Assembly (NCBI RefSeq): GCF_019602855.1
Contig: NZ_CP080766.1
Coordinates: forward strand, 2,542,001-2,606,000
Source: Cupriavidus pinatubonensis
Lineage (GTDB): Bacteria; Pseudomonadota; Gammaproteobacteria; Burkholderiales; Burkholderiaceae
DNA: 64,000 bases
Direction: 5' to 3'
In this document: piece after piece, positions 44,244 to 52,420 of the stretch
How the letters are laid out: the number at the start of each line of letters is the position of its first letter
Position numbering within the stretch: the first letter of the stretch is position 1
Notes under the pieces: model-generated
What the model was told of the DNA's origin: nothing
Database searches by the model: none
What the model saw: only the letters and a program-made list of their open reading frames with translations
Position numbers and translations under genes: made by a program

Positions 44244-44554
44244 ATATCAGGGAGGCACGGGCCGACTTGATGTGCCAGTGGCACGCTTTTCATACCACTC
44301 TGCCGACGACTGGACGTCAGCCGGTCCACGCTTCGTCTTCATTGTAGAAGGCCAGCGCGAGCTCCTTCCGGCAAGGGTGTTGGAGCACTATGCTTTTTAT
44401 CGAGTGAGGTGCGGGGCTGATCACGAAAACGGCTGCCGCTCTCGCGGATGCCGTTTGATCACACGTCGTTGTCAGCGATACCGCACCGAGGCTGCATGGT
44501 GGGACAGCCGTTGCGCGGGGCGCGCGATGGGTCACTCTTCAAGGAGGGAGCGCC
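44244..44554. other. Intergenic region upstream of the FAD oxidase
   Basis: About 310 bases without a gene between the CheB fragment and the FAD oxidase. A GTGCC-N3-GGCAC palindrome lies at 44272-44284, and a ribosome site AAGGAGGGAG is adjacent to the next start. I see no clear promoter boxes, RNA gene or repeat. Confidence 0.5.
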
Positions 44555-45925
44555 ATGGACGAGTTTGCGATTCAGGGATTCCGCGGCAGGCTGATCGGCC
44601 CGTCCGACAAGGACTACGACGACGCGCGAGCGCTGTACAACGGCATGATCGACAAGCGGCCCAAGCTGATCGCCCGCTGCACGGACGCCGCCGACATCAT
44701 CGCTGCGGTCAACTACGCGCGTGAGAACAAACTGCTTCTCGCAGTCCGCGGAGGCGGACACAACGGGCCCGGTCTGGGCAGTTGCGACGGTGGGCTGGTC
44801 ATCGACCTGTCACAGATGCGCAGCGTGCGCGTCGACCCGGCGAGCGGCACGGTGCGTGTCGAGCCGGGCTGCACAGCGGCGGATCTCGATCACGCGACCC
44901 ACGCCTTTGGCCTTGCCGTACCGCTGGGCATCGTTGGCAGCACGGGCGTGGCAGGCCTGACGTTAGGCGGTGGCACCGGCTATCTCACGCGCAAGTACGG
45001 CCTCACGGTCGATAACCTGCTGGAGGTGGATGTCGTGCTCGCCGACGGCTCGTTCGTCACCGCCAACAAGGACGAGCACGTCGACCTCTTCTGGGCAGTG
45101 CGAGGGGGCGGAGGCAACTTCGGCGTGGTGACGAGCTTTCTGTTTCAGGCCCACCCGGCAAAAATGGTGTTCGCCGGTCCCATCTTCTGGGACGCCAGGG
45201 ATGCCAGGCAGGTCATGTCGACGTACCGCGACTTTATTCCCAATGCGCCCGAGGAACTCGGGCTGTTTGTCGGGCTGAAGACCGTGCCTCCCACCGATCC
45301 ATTCCCTCAGGAGCACTGGAACAAACGTGCGTGTGCCCTGATCGGTGCTTTCAACGGACCGATCGATGCGGGCAAGCAACTGGTGGATTCGCTTCTGGAG
45401 AAACTGCCGGCCCCGTTGTTCAACTGGATGGGCGAGATGCCGTGGACTGCCATCAACAGTCTGTTCGACCCGTTCTTCCCCAAGGGCTTGCAATGGTACT
45501 GGAAGGGCGACTTCGTCAAGGCGTTGCCAGATGAGGCGATCGATGTGCACATCGCCAATGCGATCGAAGCACCCACCCCGTTCTGCCTGATGCACCTTTA
45601 CCCCATAGACGGCGCCGTTCGGCGGATCGGCAGGGACGCCACGCCATGGAGCGCGCGAGACGCTTCGTTTTCCATGGTCATCGCGGGGATCAGCCCGGAT
45701 CCCAAGGACGCAGAGGCGCTCAAGACCTGGGGGCGCGCCTACTGGAGCGCTATCCACCCGTTCAATCTGCAAGGGGCCTACGTCAACTTCCTGGATGCCG
45801 ACGAGGCCGAGAACCGGGTCGAACTGAGCTACGGCGAGAACTACACGCGCCTCGCTGCGATCAAGGCGAAGTACGATCCCGACAACTTGTTCCGGGTCAA
45901 CCAGAACATCAAGCCGAAAGCGTGA
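44555..45925 (+). CDS. FAD-binding oxidoreductase, berberine-bridge-enzyme type
   Basis: A 456-residue PCMH-type flavoprotein. The FAD domain spans about 35-210: AVRGGGHNGPGLGS carries the His that commonly binds FAD covalently, then GCTAADLDHATHAFGLAVPLG and TGVAGLTLGGGTGYLTRKYG. The second cysteine of bicovalent oxidases is not seen at the usual place (TLGGGTGYLTRK has none), so a monocovalent FAD is likely. The C-terminal BBE motif YDPDNLFRVNQNI closes the protein. Relatives oxidise sugars, alcohols or alkaloids with O2. It lacks a signal peptide. AAGGAGGG precedes the ATG at 44555. It is monocistronic and followed by a strong hairpin. Confidence 0.88.
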   Translation: MDEFAIQGFRGRLIGPSDKDYDDARALYNGMIDKRPKLIARCTDAADIIAAVNYARENKLLLAVRGGGHNGPGLGSCDGGLVIDLSQMRSVRVDPASGTVRVEPGCTAADLDHATHAFGLAVPLGIVGSTGVAGLTLGGGTGYLTRKYGLTVDNLLEVDVVLADGSFVTANKDEHVDLFWAVRGGGGNFGVVTSFLFQAHPAKMVFAGPIFWDARDARQVMSTYRDFIPNAPEELGLFVGLKTVPPTDPFPQEHWNKRACALIGAFNGPIDAGKQLVDSLLEKLPAPLFNWMGEMPWTAINSLFDPFFPKGLQWYWKGDFVKALPDEAIDVHIANAIEAPTPFCLMHLYPIDGAVRRIGRDATPWSARDASFSMVIAGISPDPKDAEALKTWGRAYWSAIHPFNLQGAYVNFLDADEAENRVELSYGENYTRLAAIKAKYDPDNLFRVNQNIKPKA

Positions 45926-45931
45926 ATCGAC

Positions 45932-45959
45932 ACGGCGCGGGCTTGCGTGCCCGCGCCGT
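45932..45959. terminator. Hairpin between convergent FAD oxidase and ModA-like genes
   Basis: A perfect 11-bp stem (ACGGCGCGGGC / GCCCGCGCCGT) with a six-base loop lies in the 59-base gap between the two stops. There is no T-tract, but its strength and position suit a bidirectional terminator. Confidence 0.6.
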
Positions 45960-45984
45960 CTAGTGGACTCGGTCTTGCGTGCGT

Positions 45985-46809
45985 TCAGGGCTTCGACGGT
46001 TGCCCCAGCTTCGGCGGCGCCGGCGGAGGCAGTGGCGTCGCTACCGGTTCCAGGCCGGTGCTGCTGACGATCGCCGCCGCTGCCGGAGAAGCCAGGAAGC
46101 TGACAAAGCGCGAAGTGGCCGCTGTTTGCCGGCCTGCAACCGTTCCGGCCGAGAAGAAGACCTTCTGTTGGAGATCATCTGGCAACGGGCCGACGTAGTC
46201 CAGTTCCTTGAACGGCAGCAACTCGCTGACTTGCTGGAACCCGATTTCCGCATCACCACGCGCCACTACGGCGCCCACACGTTCGCTATAGATCTTGTGG
46301 GCCTTGTCCCGGATCTTGTCAGCGACGCCAAGCCGGGGAAACAACTCGTTGGAAAGATAGGTGCCGCTGGCACTGGCGGAATATGCAATCGATTTGGCCT
46401 GGAGCAGGGTTTGCTTTACCGCTTCCGTGCTGCTGATATCCGGCTTTGGCGCGCCCTTGCGCACGGACATGCCGATCAGCGAGCGCGCGAGGTCGACCCG
46501 GCTGCCCGCTGCCACCTTGCCGTCCGCAATCAGCTTGTCGAGCCCCGAGTCGGCCAGGATCACGACATCGAATGTCTCGCCCCGTGCCAGCCGGCTGGGA
46601 ATGGAATCGGGTGCATTGCCCATCGATGCACCGTAGGCGGTGATGACGTGGTCCTGCGTGGCGGCCTCGTACAGTGGCACGAGCTTCTGGTAGGCCGCCG
46701 TAAAGCCGCCCGAAGTAATGACGCGGATCTCATCCGCCCAAGCCGGACTGGCCAGCCAGAGCAGCACAACCAGCGCGCCATGCTTGGCTGCAGCGCTTGC
46801 GAATTTCAT
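45985..46809 (-). CDS. Periplasmic substrate-binding protein, ModA-like
   Basis: A 274-residue periplasmic binding protein of the molybdate/tungstate-like PBP2 group. Signal peptide: FASAAAKHGALVVLLWLASPAWA, cleavage near residue 25. Text typical of the group: VITSGGFTAAYQKLVPLYEAAT, SIPSRLARGETFDVVILAD, YSASASGTYLSNELFPRLGV and VVARGDAEIGFQQVSELL. Many ModA-like proteins outside mod operons bind other anions. The C-terminal tail is proline-rich (TPLPPPAPPKLGQPSKP), which is unusual for the group. There is no ABC permease or ATPase nearby. AAGGAG precedes the ATG. It lies downstream of, and 69 bases from, a Bug receptor gene on the same strand. Confidence 0.85.
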   Translation of the reverse strand: MKFASAAAKHGALVVLLWLASPAWADEIRVITSGGFTAAYQKLVPLYEAATQDHVITAYGASMGNAPDSIPSRLARGETFDVVILADSGLDKLIADGKVAAGSRVDLARSLIGMSVRKGAPKPDISSTEAVKQTLLQAKSIAYSASASGTYLSNELFPRLGVADKIRDKAHKIYSERVGAVVARGDAEIGFQQVSELLPFKELDYVGPLPDDLQQKVFFSAGTVAGRQTAATSRFVSFLASPAAAAIVSSTGLEPVATPLPPPAPPKLGQPSKP

Positions 46810-46878
46810 GGGGTCTCCTTGATCGACGTGCGCGAGTGCGATTTGCGATTTACGCTTTTGCGATTCGCGCGCCGCGTG

Positions 46879-47841
46879 TCAGTCTTCTTTCATGTTGGCA
46901 GCACGTGCGATCGGGCCGAGGCGGGCTTTTTCTTCTGCCAGGAACTTCGAGAAATCAGCCCGTGTCCCGCCCATGGGCTGGATGCCTTGCGGAATCAGCC
47001 TGGCACGCAGTTCCGGCGACTTGATCGCGGTATCGATGGCTTTGTTCATCTTGTCGAGGATGGCCTCAGGCGTACCGCGCGGGGCGAATACCCCAGACCA
47101 GTGGCCAATGAAGATGGTGGGGTAGCCGAGTTCGGCCGTGGTGGGCACGTCAGGCATCGCGGCAATGCGCGTATTCCATGTTGAGGCCAGGGCCCGAAGC
47201 TTGCCGCCCTTTACCTGCGGGAGCACCACCACACTGGCCTCCGAAGTCGCGTCGACCTGCTTGCCCACCACGGCAACCATGCCCTCCGACCCGCTCTTGT
47301 AGGGAATGATCTCGACCTTGACGCCGGTTGCCAGCTTCAACATCTCGCCGACGAAGTGCGGCGTGCTGCCGGTGCCCGCCGTAGCGAAATTCAGGCCCTT
47401 GCCGCCTTTGCCAAGCGCGATCAGGCTCTTGAGGTCCTTGATCGGCGAGTCAGCGGGGACCACGATGACGGACGGGCTGACCGCCAGCATGGAGACGGGC
47501 ACCAGGTCCTGTTCCTTGTACGGCAGGTGCGCCTTGATCATAGCGTTGGTAATCACGCCGCCTGCCGGCGCCAGGAAGGTATAGCCGTCCGGGGCGGACT
47601 TGGCGACATAGTCGGCACCCAGCACCGAGCCGGCGCCAGGCTTGTTTTCCACGATGATCGGCTGGCCCAGCTGCTTGGACGCCGCGTCAGCCACAGCGCG
47701 GGCGACCAGATCGTTAGCGCCGCCCGGACCGAACGGTACGACGAACTTCACTGGCTTTTCCGGCCAGGTTCCAGCGGTCGCGGTCATGGCGCAGGCGGCG
47801 AGTGTCAGGGCGAGCCCCAACTGGCGAACAGCAATTTTCAA
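46879..47841 (-). CDS. Bug/TctC-family periplasmic receptor
   Basis: A 320-residue periplasmic solute-binding protein. Signal peptide: AVRQLGLALTLAACAMTATAGT, cleavage near residue 22. Signature text: VKFVVPFGPGGANDLVARAV, ENKPGAGSVLGADYVAKSAPDGYT and VKVEIIPYKSGSEGMV. The start is a TTG at 47841, chosen because GGAG lies seven bases upstream and because it begins the signal peptide; an ATG at 47922 has no ribosome site. It is divergent from a LysR gene whose start is 120 bases away, so ligand-dependent control is likely. No TctAB genes are present. The ModA-like gene follows on the same strand. Confidence 0.88.
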   Translation of the reverse strand: MKIAVRQLGLALTLAACAMTATAGTWPEKPVKFVVPFGPGGANDLVARAVADAASKQLGQPIIVENKPGAGSVLGADYVAKSAPDGYTFLAPAGGVITNAMIKAHLPYKEQDLVPVSMLAVSPSVIVVPADSPIKDLKSLIALGKGGKGLNFATAGTGSTPHFVGEMLKLATGVKVEIIPYKSGSEGMVAVVGKQVDATSEASVVVLPQVKGGKLRALASTWNTRIAAMPDVPTTAELGYPTIFIGHWSGVFAPRGTPEAILDKMNKAIDTAIKSPELRARLIPQGIQPMGGTRADFSKFLAEEKARLGPIARAANMKED

Positions 47842-47961
47842 TCTAAGTCTCCGGTAGTTCTGATATGTATTTCGAGGCCCATGCACAGGGCCCACGTGGA
47901 CATTGCAAGCATATTGCGTCATGATTGATCTGTAAATTGCAACGTTTTGAATAATCGATGC

Positions 47962-48864
47962 ATGTCACGCATTAATTTCGGCTTGGAAGACCTGCAGGCA
48001 TTTGTGGCGATCGCCGAAAAGGGCAGTTTCCGCATGGCTGCGGAGGCTCTCCACATTTCCCAGCCAGCGCTGAGCCGGCGCATCGAGAAGCTGGAAATGA
48101 CACTGGGCTCGCGCCTGCTTGAGCGCACTACGCGCCGCGTGGACATGACCCATATCGGACGCCAGTTCCTGGAGGAGGCTCGCGCCGCTCTGGACATCCT
48201 CGATAGCGCGGTACTGCGGCTCGGCGACGAGGTTGGGCTCCAGCGCGGACTGGTGACCGTGGCAGCGATACCCTCCGCTGCGTTGCATTTCCTGCCCGAC
48301 GCCATCTGTCGGTTCGGCAACCGGCATCCGGGCGTGCGCGTACGTGTGATCGACGAGAACGCGAACGCTGTGCTTGCCAGCGTACTGTCGGGAGAGTCCG
48401 ATTTCGGGCTCAATTTCATGGGCGGGCAGGAGCCCAACATCGAATTCCGCGCAATCCGCGCCGAGCCTTATCGGCTGGCATTGCGCCGGGACCATCCGTG
48501 GGCCGGACGGGATTGCATCGCGTGGGAGGAACTCGCGGGACAGAGGATGGTGAGCGTGTCGAAGCAAAGCGGCAATCGCGCCTTGATCGAAAATGCCATC
48601 GCCCATCTCACGCGACGCCCCACGATTCACTACGAAGCCAACCACGTGGTTGGCGTGCTGGCCCTCGTCGAGGCCGGCCTGGGGATGGCCGTGCTGCCTG
48701 GCATGTCGCTACCGCGGGATCATCCACGGCTTTGCGGCATCGAGCTGGTCGAACCTTCCGTGGATCGGGTCCTGGCGCTGATTCGGCGCCGTGACAGGCC
48801 TTTGCAGCCTGCCGCAGAGGCGTTGTATGAAATCCTGACCTCGGACACGGGACCGGCCGCTTGA
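47962..48864 (+). CDS. LysR-family transcriptional regulator
   Basis: A 300-residue regulator with the LysR winged helix at residues about 7-66 (LQAFVAIAEKGSFRMAAEAL, HISQPALSRRIEKLEMTLGSRLLERTTRRVDMT). The effector domain shows VSKQSGNRALIENA and NHVVGVLALVEAGLGMAVLPGMS. It lies divergent to the Bug receptor-ModA-like operon. The start ATG at 47962 matches the family N-terminus; the ATG at 47947 gives a five-residue extension. The effector is unknown. Confidence 0.9.
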   Translation: MSRINFGLEDLQAFVAIAEKGSFRMAAEALHISQPALSRRIEKLEMTLGSRLLERTTRRVDMTHIGRQFLEEARAALDILDSAVLRLGDEVGLQRGLVTVAAIPSAALHFLPDAICRFGNRHPGVRVRVIDENANAVLASVLSGESDFGLNFMGGQEPNIEFRAIRAEPYRLALRRDHPWAGRDCIAWEELAGQRMVSVSKQSGNRALIENAIAHLTRRPTIHYEANHVVGVLALVEAGLGMAVLPGMSLPRDHPRLCGIELVEPSVDRVLALIRRRDRPLQPAAEALYEILTSDTGPAA

Positions 48865-48923
48865 ATCCGGTGGCGGCGGCCGGCGCGCAGGCGTAGCCCT
48901 CCCTTGCAAAGCCTGAAAGCCGC

Positions 48924-49109
48924 CTAGCGTCCCCCGTGTCGCTGTTTTGCGCCTCCGCCGGCGCCGTGGTGCTTCTCCGCCTTCACGTGGCTCGCCGCAT
49001 GCCGCCCGCTCTGTGGCCGCTTGCTGTCGGTTTCGGCAGCCTTGCCGGAATTCTGCGCGGCCCGGTCATCTTGCTCGGTGCGGTTGGTGGCGGGTGCCTT
49101 CTTGTTCAT
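48924..49109 (-). CDS. Small basic hydrophilic protein, 61 aa
   Basis: Not recognised by function. A 61-residue, strongly hydrophilic protein rich in Lys, Arg, His, Ala and Gly (AEKHHGAGGGAKQRHGGR at the end), likely unstructured. AAGGAG lies seven bases before the ATG at 49109, good evidence that it is translated. Its composition resembles stress-related small disordered proteins of proteobacteria, but that is only a resemblance. Confidence 0.55.
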   Translation of the reverse strand: MNKKAPATNRTEQDDRAAQNSGKAAETDSKRPQSGRHAASHVKAEKHHGAGGGAKQRHGGR

Positions 49110-49335
49110 GGCTTTCTCCTTGTCAAAGGGTGAGATCGGTTCAGCGCAATGCGCTGCAGTGCAGACGCGAGGCCCGCCGCCGTGGCCGGTCCGGACTTGA
49201 CACCGGCGGACGCATCGAACGTGCCTGCATAGAATTCCTGCCCGGGATGGGACCTTGCGCGCGCGATGGCATGGATCCTGCGCGTTCGCGTTGTTTCGAA
49301 CGTCGCAGGCGCGCCCGCGCCGATGGAGGTTCGCC

Positions 49336-49461
49336 ATGTTGCCTGATCATCGTGTGCACCGGTTCTGGCGCGTTCATCCATTCCGGATGACAGCTGGCAT
49401 GCTCGTGCTGGGCGGCGGCGCGCTGTCGTTGCTGAGCCGCCTTTGCGCCTTCCTTGGCTGA
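49336..49461 (+). CDS. Small hydrophobic leader-like protein upstream of mntH
   Basis: Not recognised. A 41-residue peptide: a basic front (MLPDHRVHRFWRVHPFRM) and a hydrophobic helix (TAGMLVLGGGALSLLSRLCAFL). TGGAGG precedes the ATG at 49336 by four to five bases. The stop TGA (49459-49461) overlaps the region of the mntH start at 49463, so it may be translationally coupled to the transporter, as a leader peptide or small membrane partner. It could also be chance. Confidence 0.45.
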   Translation: MLPDHRVHRFWRVHPFRMTAGMLVLGGGALSLLSRLCAFLG

Positions 49462-49462
49462 G

Positions 49463-50770
49463 ATGCCGCCACCGGAACACTGCGCGCCAGCAATAGCCCG
49501 GGCCTGCACGTCTCCTGACGGCTGGCGGGGCATGCTGCGCTTTGCCGGCCCGGGGTACCTCGTTGCCGTCGGCTACATGGATCCGGGAAACTGGGCCACC
49601 GACCTGGCCGGCGGTTCAGCCTATGGGTATCGCCTGTTGTGGGTCATCGCCATGTCGAGCTGCATGGCGGTGCTGCTGCAGATACTCGCGAGCCGGCTCG
49701 GCCTGGTGGCGGGCATGGACCTCGCGCAAGCGTGCAGGCACCGTAGTTCGCGGCTGTCGGCCCTGGCGCAGTGGGTGCTGTGCGAGATCGCGATCTGCGC
49801 CGCCGACCTCGCCGAAGTGCTCGGCACGGCCATAGCGCTGAACCTGCTGTTCGGGCTGCCGCTGGCGTGGGGGGTCGCGCTGACGGTGTTCGACGTGCTT
49901 CTGGTGCTGGTGCTGCAACAGCGCGGCTATCGCCGCCTGGAAGCGTTCGTCATCAGCATGGTGGCGCTGGTGCTGTGCTGCTTCATCCTGATGCTGCTGA
50001 TCTCGCGCCCCGCATGGCCCGACGTGGCGGCCGGCCTGGTGCCGTACGGGCCGACGATGCGCGATCCGTCCGCGCTTTATATCGCCATCGGCATCATCGG
50101 CGCGACCGTGATGCCGCACAACCTCTACCTCCATTCGGCGGCGGTGCGCACGCGTGCGCTGGACGGAAGCCCCCAGGATCTGCGGCGGGCACTGCGTTTC
50201 ATCGCCATCGATACCGTGATTGCACTGTCGCTCGCGTTCGTCATCAACGCTGCCATCCTGATTACGGCTGCCGGCGTGTTTTTCAAGGCCGGCCGTACCG
50301 ACGTGGCGGAAATCCAGGAAGCCTACCGGCTGCTCAGCCCGCTGACCGGCGCGGCCTGGGCGAGCGTGGTGTTTGGCGTGGCCCTGCTGGCCTCGGGACA
50401 ATGTTCGGCGGTCACTGCCACGCTGGCCGGGCAGGTCGTGATGGAGGGTTTCCTGCGTACGCGGCTGCCGCCGTGGCTGCGGCGGCTTGCGACCCGCTGC
50501 GTCGCTATCGTTCCGGCATTGGTGGTCGCGATCCTGTACGCGGAACGCGGCATCGCTCAGCTCCTGCTGGCAAGCCAGGTGATCCTGAGCCTGCAGTTGC
50601 CGTTCGCCGCCATTCCACTGGTGCGCAGCACAAGCAGCTGCGCGCTGATGCGCGAGCACGTGAATCCGCGCTGGCTCGCGGTGCTGGCCTGGATCGCAGT
50701 CGCCGTCATCGTGTCGATGAACGCGACCATGCTCTGGATGCTGGCGGGCTCTCCCGCTGCAGGCGGTTGA
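49463..50770 (+). CDS. mntH: NRAMP-family Mn2+/Fe2+ transporter (MntH type)
   Basis: A 435-residue inner-membrane protein with eleven predicted segments that imports Mn2+ or Fe2+ with protons. Diagnostic text: GYMDPGNWATDLAGGS in segment 1 (DPGN metal site), MPHNLYLHSA in segment 6 (metal-binding Met) and the consensus loop VVMEGFLR. A TTG at 49454 and the ATG at 49463 are the candidate starts; the ATG is chosen because family homology starts a few residues inside it. The start lies next to the stop of a 41-residue peptide gene. A manganese catalase gene follows 250 bases on, so manganese is the more likely physiological metal. Confidence 0.9.
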   Translation: MPPPEHCAPAIARACTSPDGWRGMLRFAGPGYLVAVGYMDPGNWATDLAGGSAYGYRLLWVIAMSSCMAVLLQILASRLGLVAGMDLAQACRHRSSRLSALAQWVLCEIAICAADLAEVLGTAIALNLLFGLPLAWGVALTVFDVLLVLVLQQRGYRRLEAFVISMVALVLCCFILMLLISRPAWPDVAAGLVPYGPTMRDPSALYIAIGIIGATVMPHNLYLHSAAVRTRALDGSPQDLRRALRFIAIDTVIALSLAFVINAAILITAAGVFFKAGRTDVAEIQEAYRLLSPLTGAAWASVVFGVALLASGQCSAVTATLAGQVVMEGFLRTRLPPWLRRLATRCVAIVPALVVAILYAERGIAQLLLASQVILSLQLPFAAIPLVRSTSSCALMREHVNPRWLAVLAWIAVAVIVSMNATMLWMLAGSPAAGG

Positions 50771-51020
50771 GGGCTGAGCAATTTCCGCTGGGGGCCACCG
50801 CGGTAGCGAGCGACATCACATCATGCGAGCCGTTGAAATTGCTACATCGCTGCACCTGAAGAACAAGGCGGAAGCGGGCGGGGGAACGCGCCGGGAAGGG
50901 TCGCCCGGGAGAAACAACTGATTACCCGCATGTGTGCGGCAGCGCTGGCACGGTCGATGCAGCGGCACGGCAGCCCGGCCGCGGCGGCGGGGTATGTCTC
51001 GACCCATCCTGGAGCTGACC

Positions 51021-51905
51021 ATGTTCATCCACAACAAGCGATTGCAGTACACCGTGCGCGTGTCGCGCGCCGACCCTGGCCTGGCCAACCTTCTTCTGGA
51101 ACAGTTCGGCGGCCCGCAAGGCGAGCTGGCAGCGGCCACGCGGTACTTCACGCAGGCGATCGCCGAAGAAGACCCAGGCCGCAAGGACATGCTGCTGGAT
51201 ATCGCGACCGAGGAACTGAGCCACCTTGAAGTGATCGGCTCCCTGATCGCCATGCTGAACCGCGGCGCTAAGGGCAAGCTGGCTGAAGGCACGGAGCAGG
51301 AAGCGGATCTGTACCGTTCGCTGTCCGGCGCGGGCAACGACAGCCATGTCACGCAGCTTCTGTACGGAGGCGGCCCGGCGCTGGTGAATTCCGCCGGCGT
51401 GCCATGGACCTCGGCCTATATCGATACCATCGGCGAGCCCACCGCGGACCTGCGCTCCAACATCGCGGCGGAAGCGCGCGCCAAGATCATCTACGAGCGG
51501 CTGATGAACCTCAGCGATGATCCGAGCGTCAGCGAGGCACTCGGTTTCCTGATGACGCGCGAGATCGCGCACCAGAAATCGTTCGAGCGCGCGCTGTATT
51601 CGATCGCACCGAACTTCCCGCCGGGGAAGACGCCGGGCGACGAGCGCTTTGCGTCGGTCTACTTCCGGATGTCGCAGGGCACGGAACCACAGCGCGGACC
51701 CTGGAATGACGACAAGACCTTCGAGTTTGTCGAAGAGCCGGCTCCTGCGGTCGATGGCGGAGATGGCCTCGCTTCGGTCACGCTCTCGCCGGACGAAGAG
51801 GCAGCTGTCGACGCGTTTGCCATGCGCGCAGCGTCGGACGTCAATAGCGACCCCGTCACCGGCGCGGACCTCGGTTCGGACGACGCCGAATCCGAAAAGG
51901 CCTAG
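51021..51905 (+). CDS. Manganese catalase
   Basis: A 294-residue catalase with a dinuclear Mn centre that converts H2O2 to water and oxygen without haem. The four-helix-bundle ligands are visible: LEQFGGPQGELAAATRYFTQA (Glu), IATEELSHLEVIGSLI (Glu and His in ExxH), NIAAEARAKIIYERLM (Glu) and TREIAHQKSFERAL (Glu and His). The C-terminal 60 residues are acidic (DDKTFEFVEEPAP onwards) and variable, as in the family. GGAG precedes the ATG at 51021 by seven bases; an in-frame ATG at 50934 has no site. The neighbouring mntH could provide its metal. The protein has no signal peptide. Confidence 0.93.
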   Translation: MFIHNKRLQYTVRVSRADPGLANLLLEQFGGPQGELAAATRYFTQAIAEEDPGRKDMLLDIATEELSHLEVIGSLIAMLNRGAKGKLAEGTEQEADLYRSLSGAGNDSHVTQLLYGGGPALVNSAGVPWTSAYIDTIGEPTADLRSNIAAEARAKIIYERLMNLSDDPSVSEALGFLMTREIAHQKSFERALYSIAPNFPPGKTPGDERFASVYFRMSQGTEPQRGPWNDDKTFEFVEEPAPAVDGGDGLASVTLSPDEEAAVDAFAMRAASDVNSDPVTGADLGSDDAESEKA

Positions 51906-52420
51906 CCACTGCAACATGCGGCCATGCCTGGCACAGAGCGAACCGGTGCCGCCCCCTGAGTTCAGGGGGCACGCATCGATGCAGCCACGGCCCGCGCCCC
52001 GCGCCTTAACGTGCCGCTCAGCGGCTTGTGCTTGTCCGCTGACGCACGACATCCTTCCTTTGCCATGGTGATGTCCGGGTCGATGTGCTGGCAGCGGGCA
52101 CAGGGTTTGTGAGCATGGCATATGCCGTCGCGAGGAAAGTGCCGCGAACGGCCGTATTGCCCACGATGCTGCCGTCGGCTGTCGGCTGTCGGCTGTCGGC
52201 TGTCGGCTGTCGGCTTTGGGGACGGGGGCCCAACGACAGTGTCATTTCTGCAGGGGATTCTCACGTGCTCTGCAATGCCTGCCCGCGAGCCTCCATAGGC
52301 CATGCAGTCGCAAGTGTCACGCCACATCGGAGTGGCGTTACGGACGCCCTGTGCAGCGGCCTGGAGCCCGCACAGGAATGGCTCTTGCTTGATCCTGCGG
52401 AGATGTTCCGAGAGCGTCCC
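51906..52420. other. 515-base intergenic region carrying a heptamer repeat
   Basis: No supported gene lies here; open frames on both strands have no family match. The region holds the tandem repeat described separately and an otherwise featureless upstream segment of the BrkB gene. No promoter is clear. Confidence 0.5.
52174..52215. repeat. Heptanucleotide tandem repeat, six copies of GTCGGCT
   Basis: Six perfect copies of GTCGGCT run head to tail over 42 bases. The unit is seven bases, so a gain or loss of one copy would change the reading frame of anything spanning it. It lies about 205 bases upstream of the BrkB-family start, not inside a recognised gene. It could vary in copy number by slipped-strand replication. 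Confidence 0.9.

Noticed and set aside
44279..44296. TGGCACG sequence as a sigma-54 promoter before the FAD oxidase
   Set aside because: The -24 box fits, but the -12 element at the right spacing is TCATA instead of TTGCA-like; no sigma-54 activator is nearby.
49110..49335. Manganese (yybP-ykoY) riboswitch before mntH
   Set aside because: I looked for the conserved loop elements and did not find them; the region shows only ordinary GC-rich sequence.
52174..52215. Heptamer repeat as a CRISPR array
   Set aside because: There are no spacers, and the unit is seven bases with no gap.
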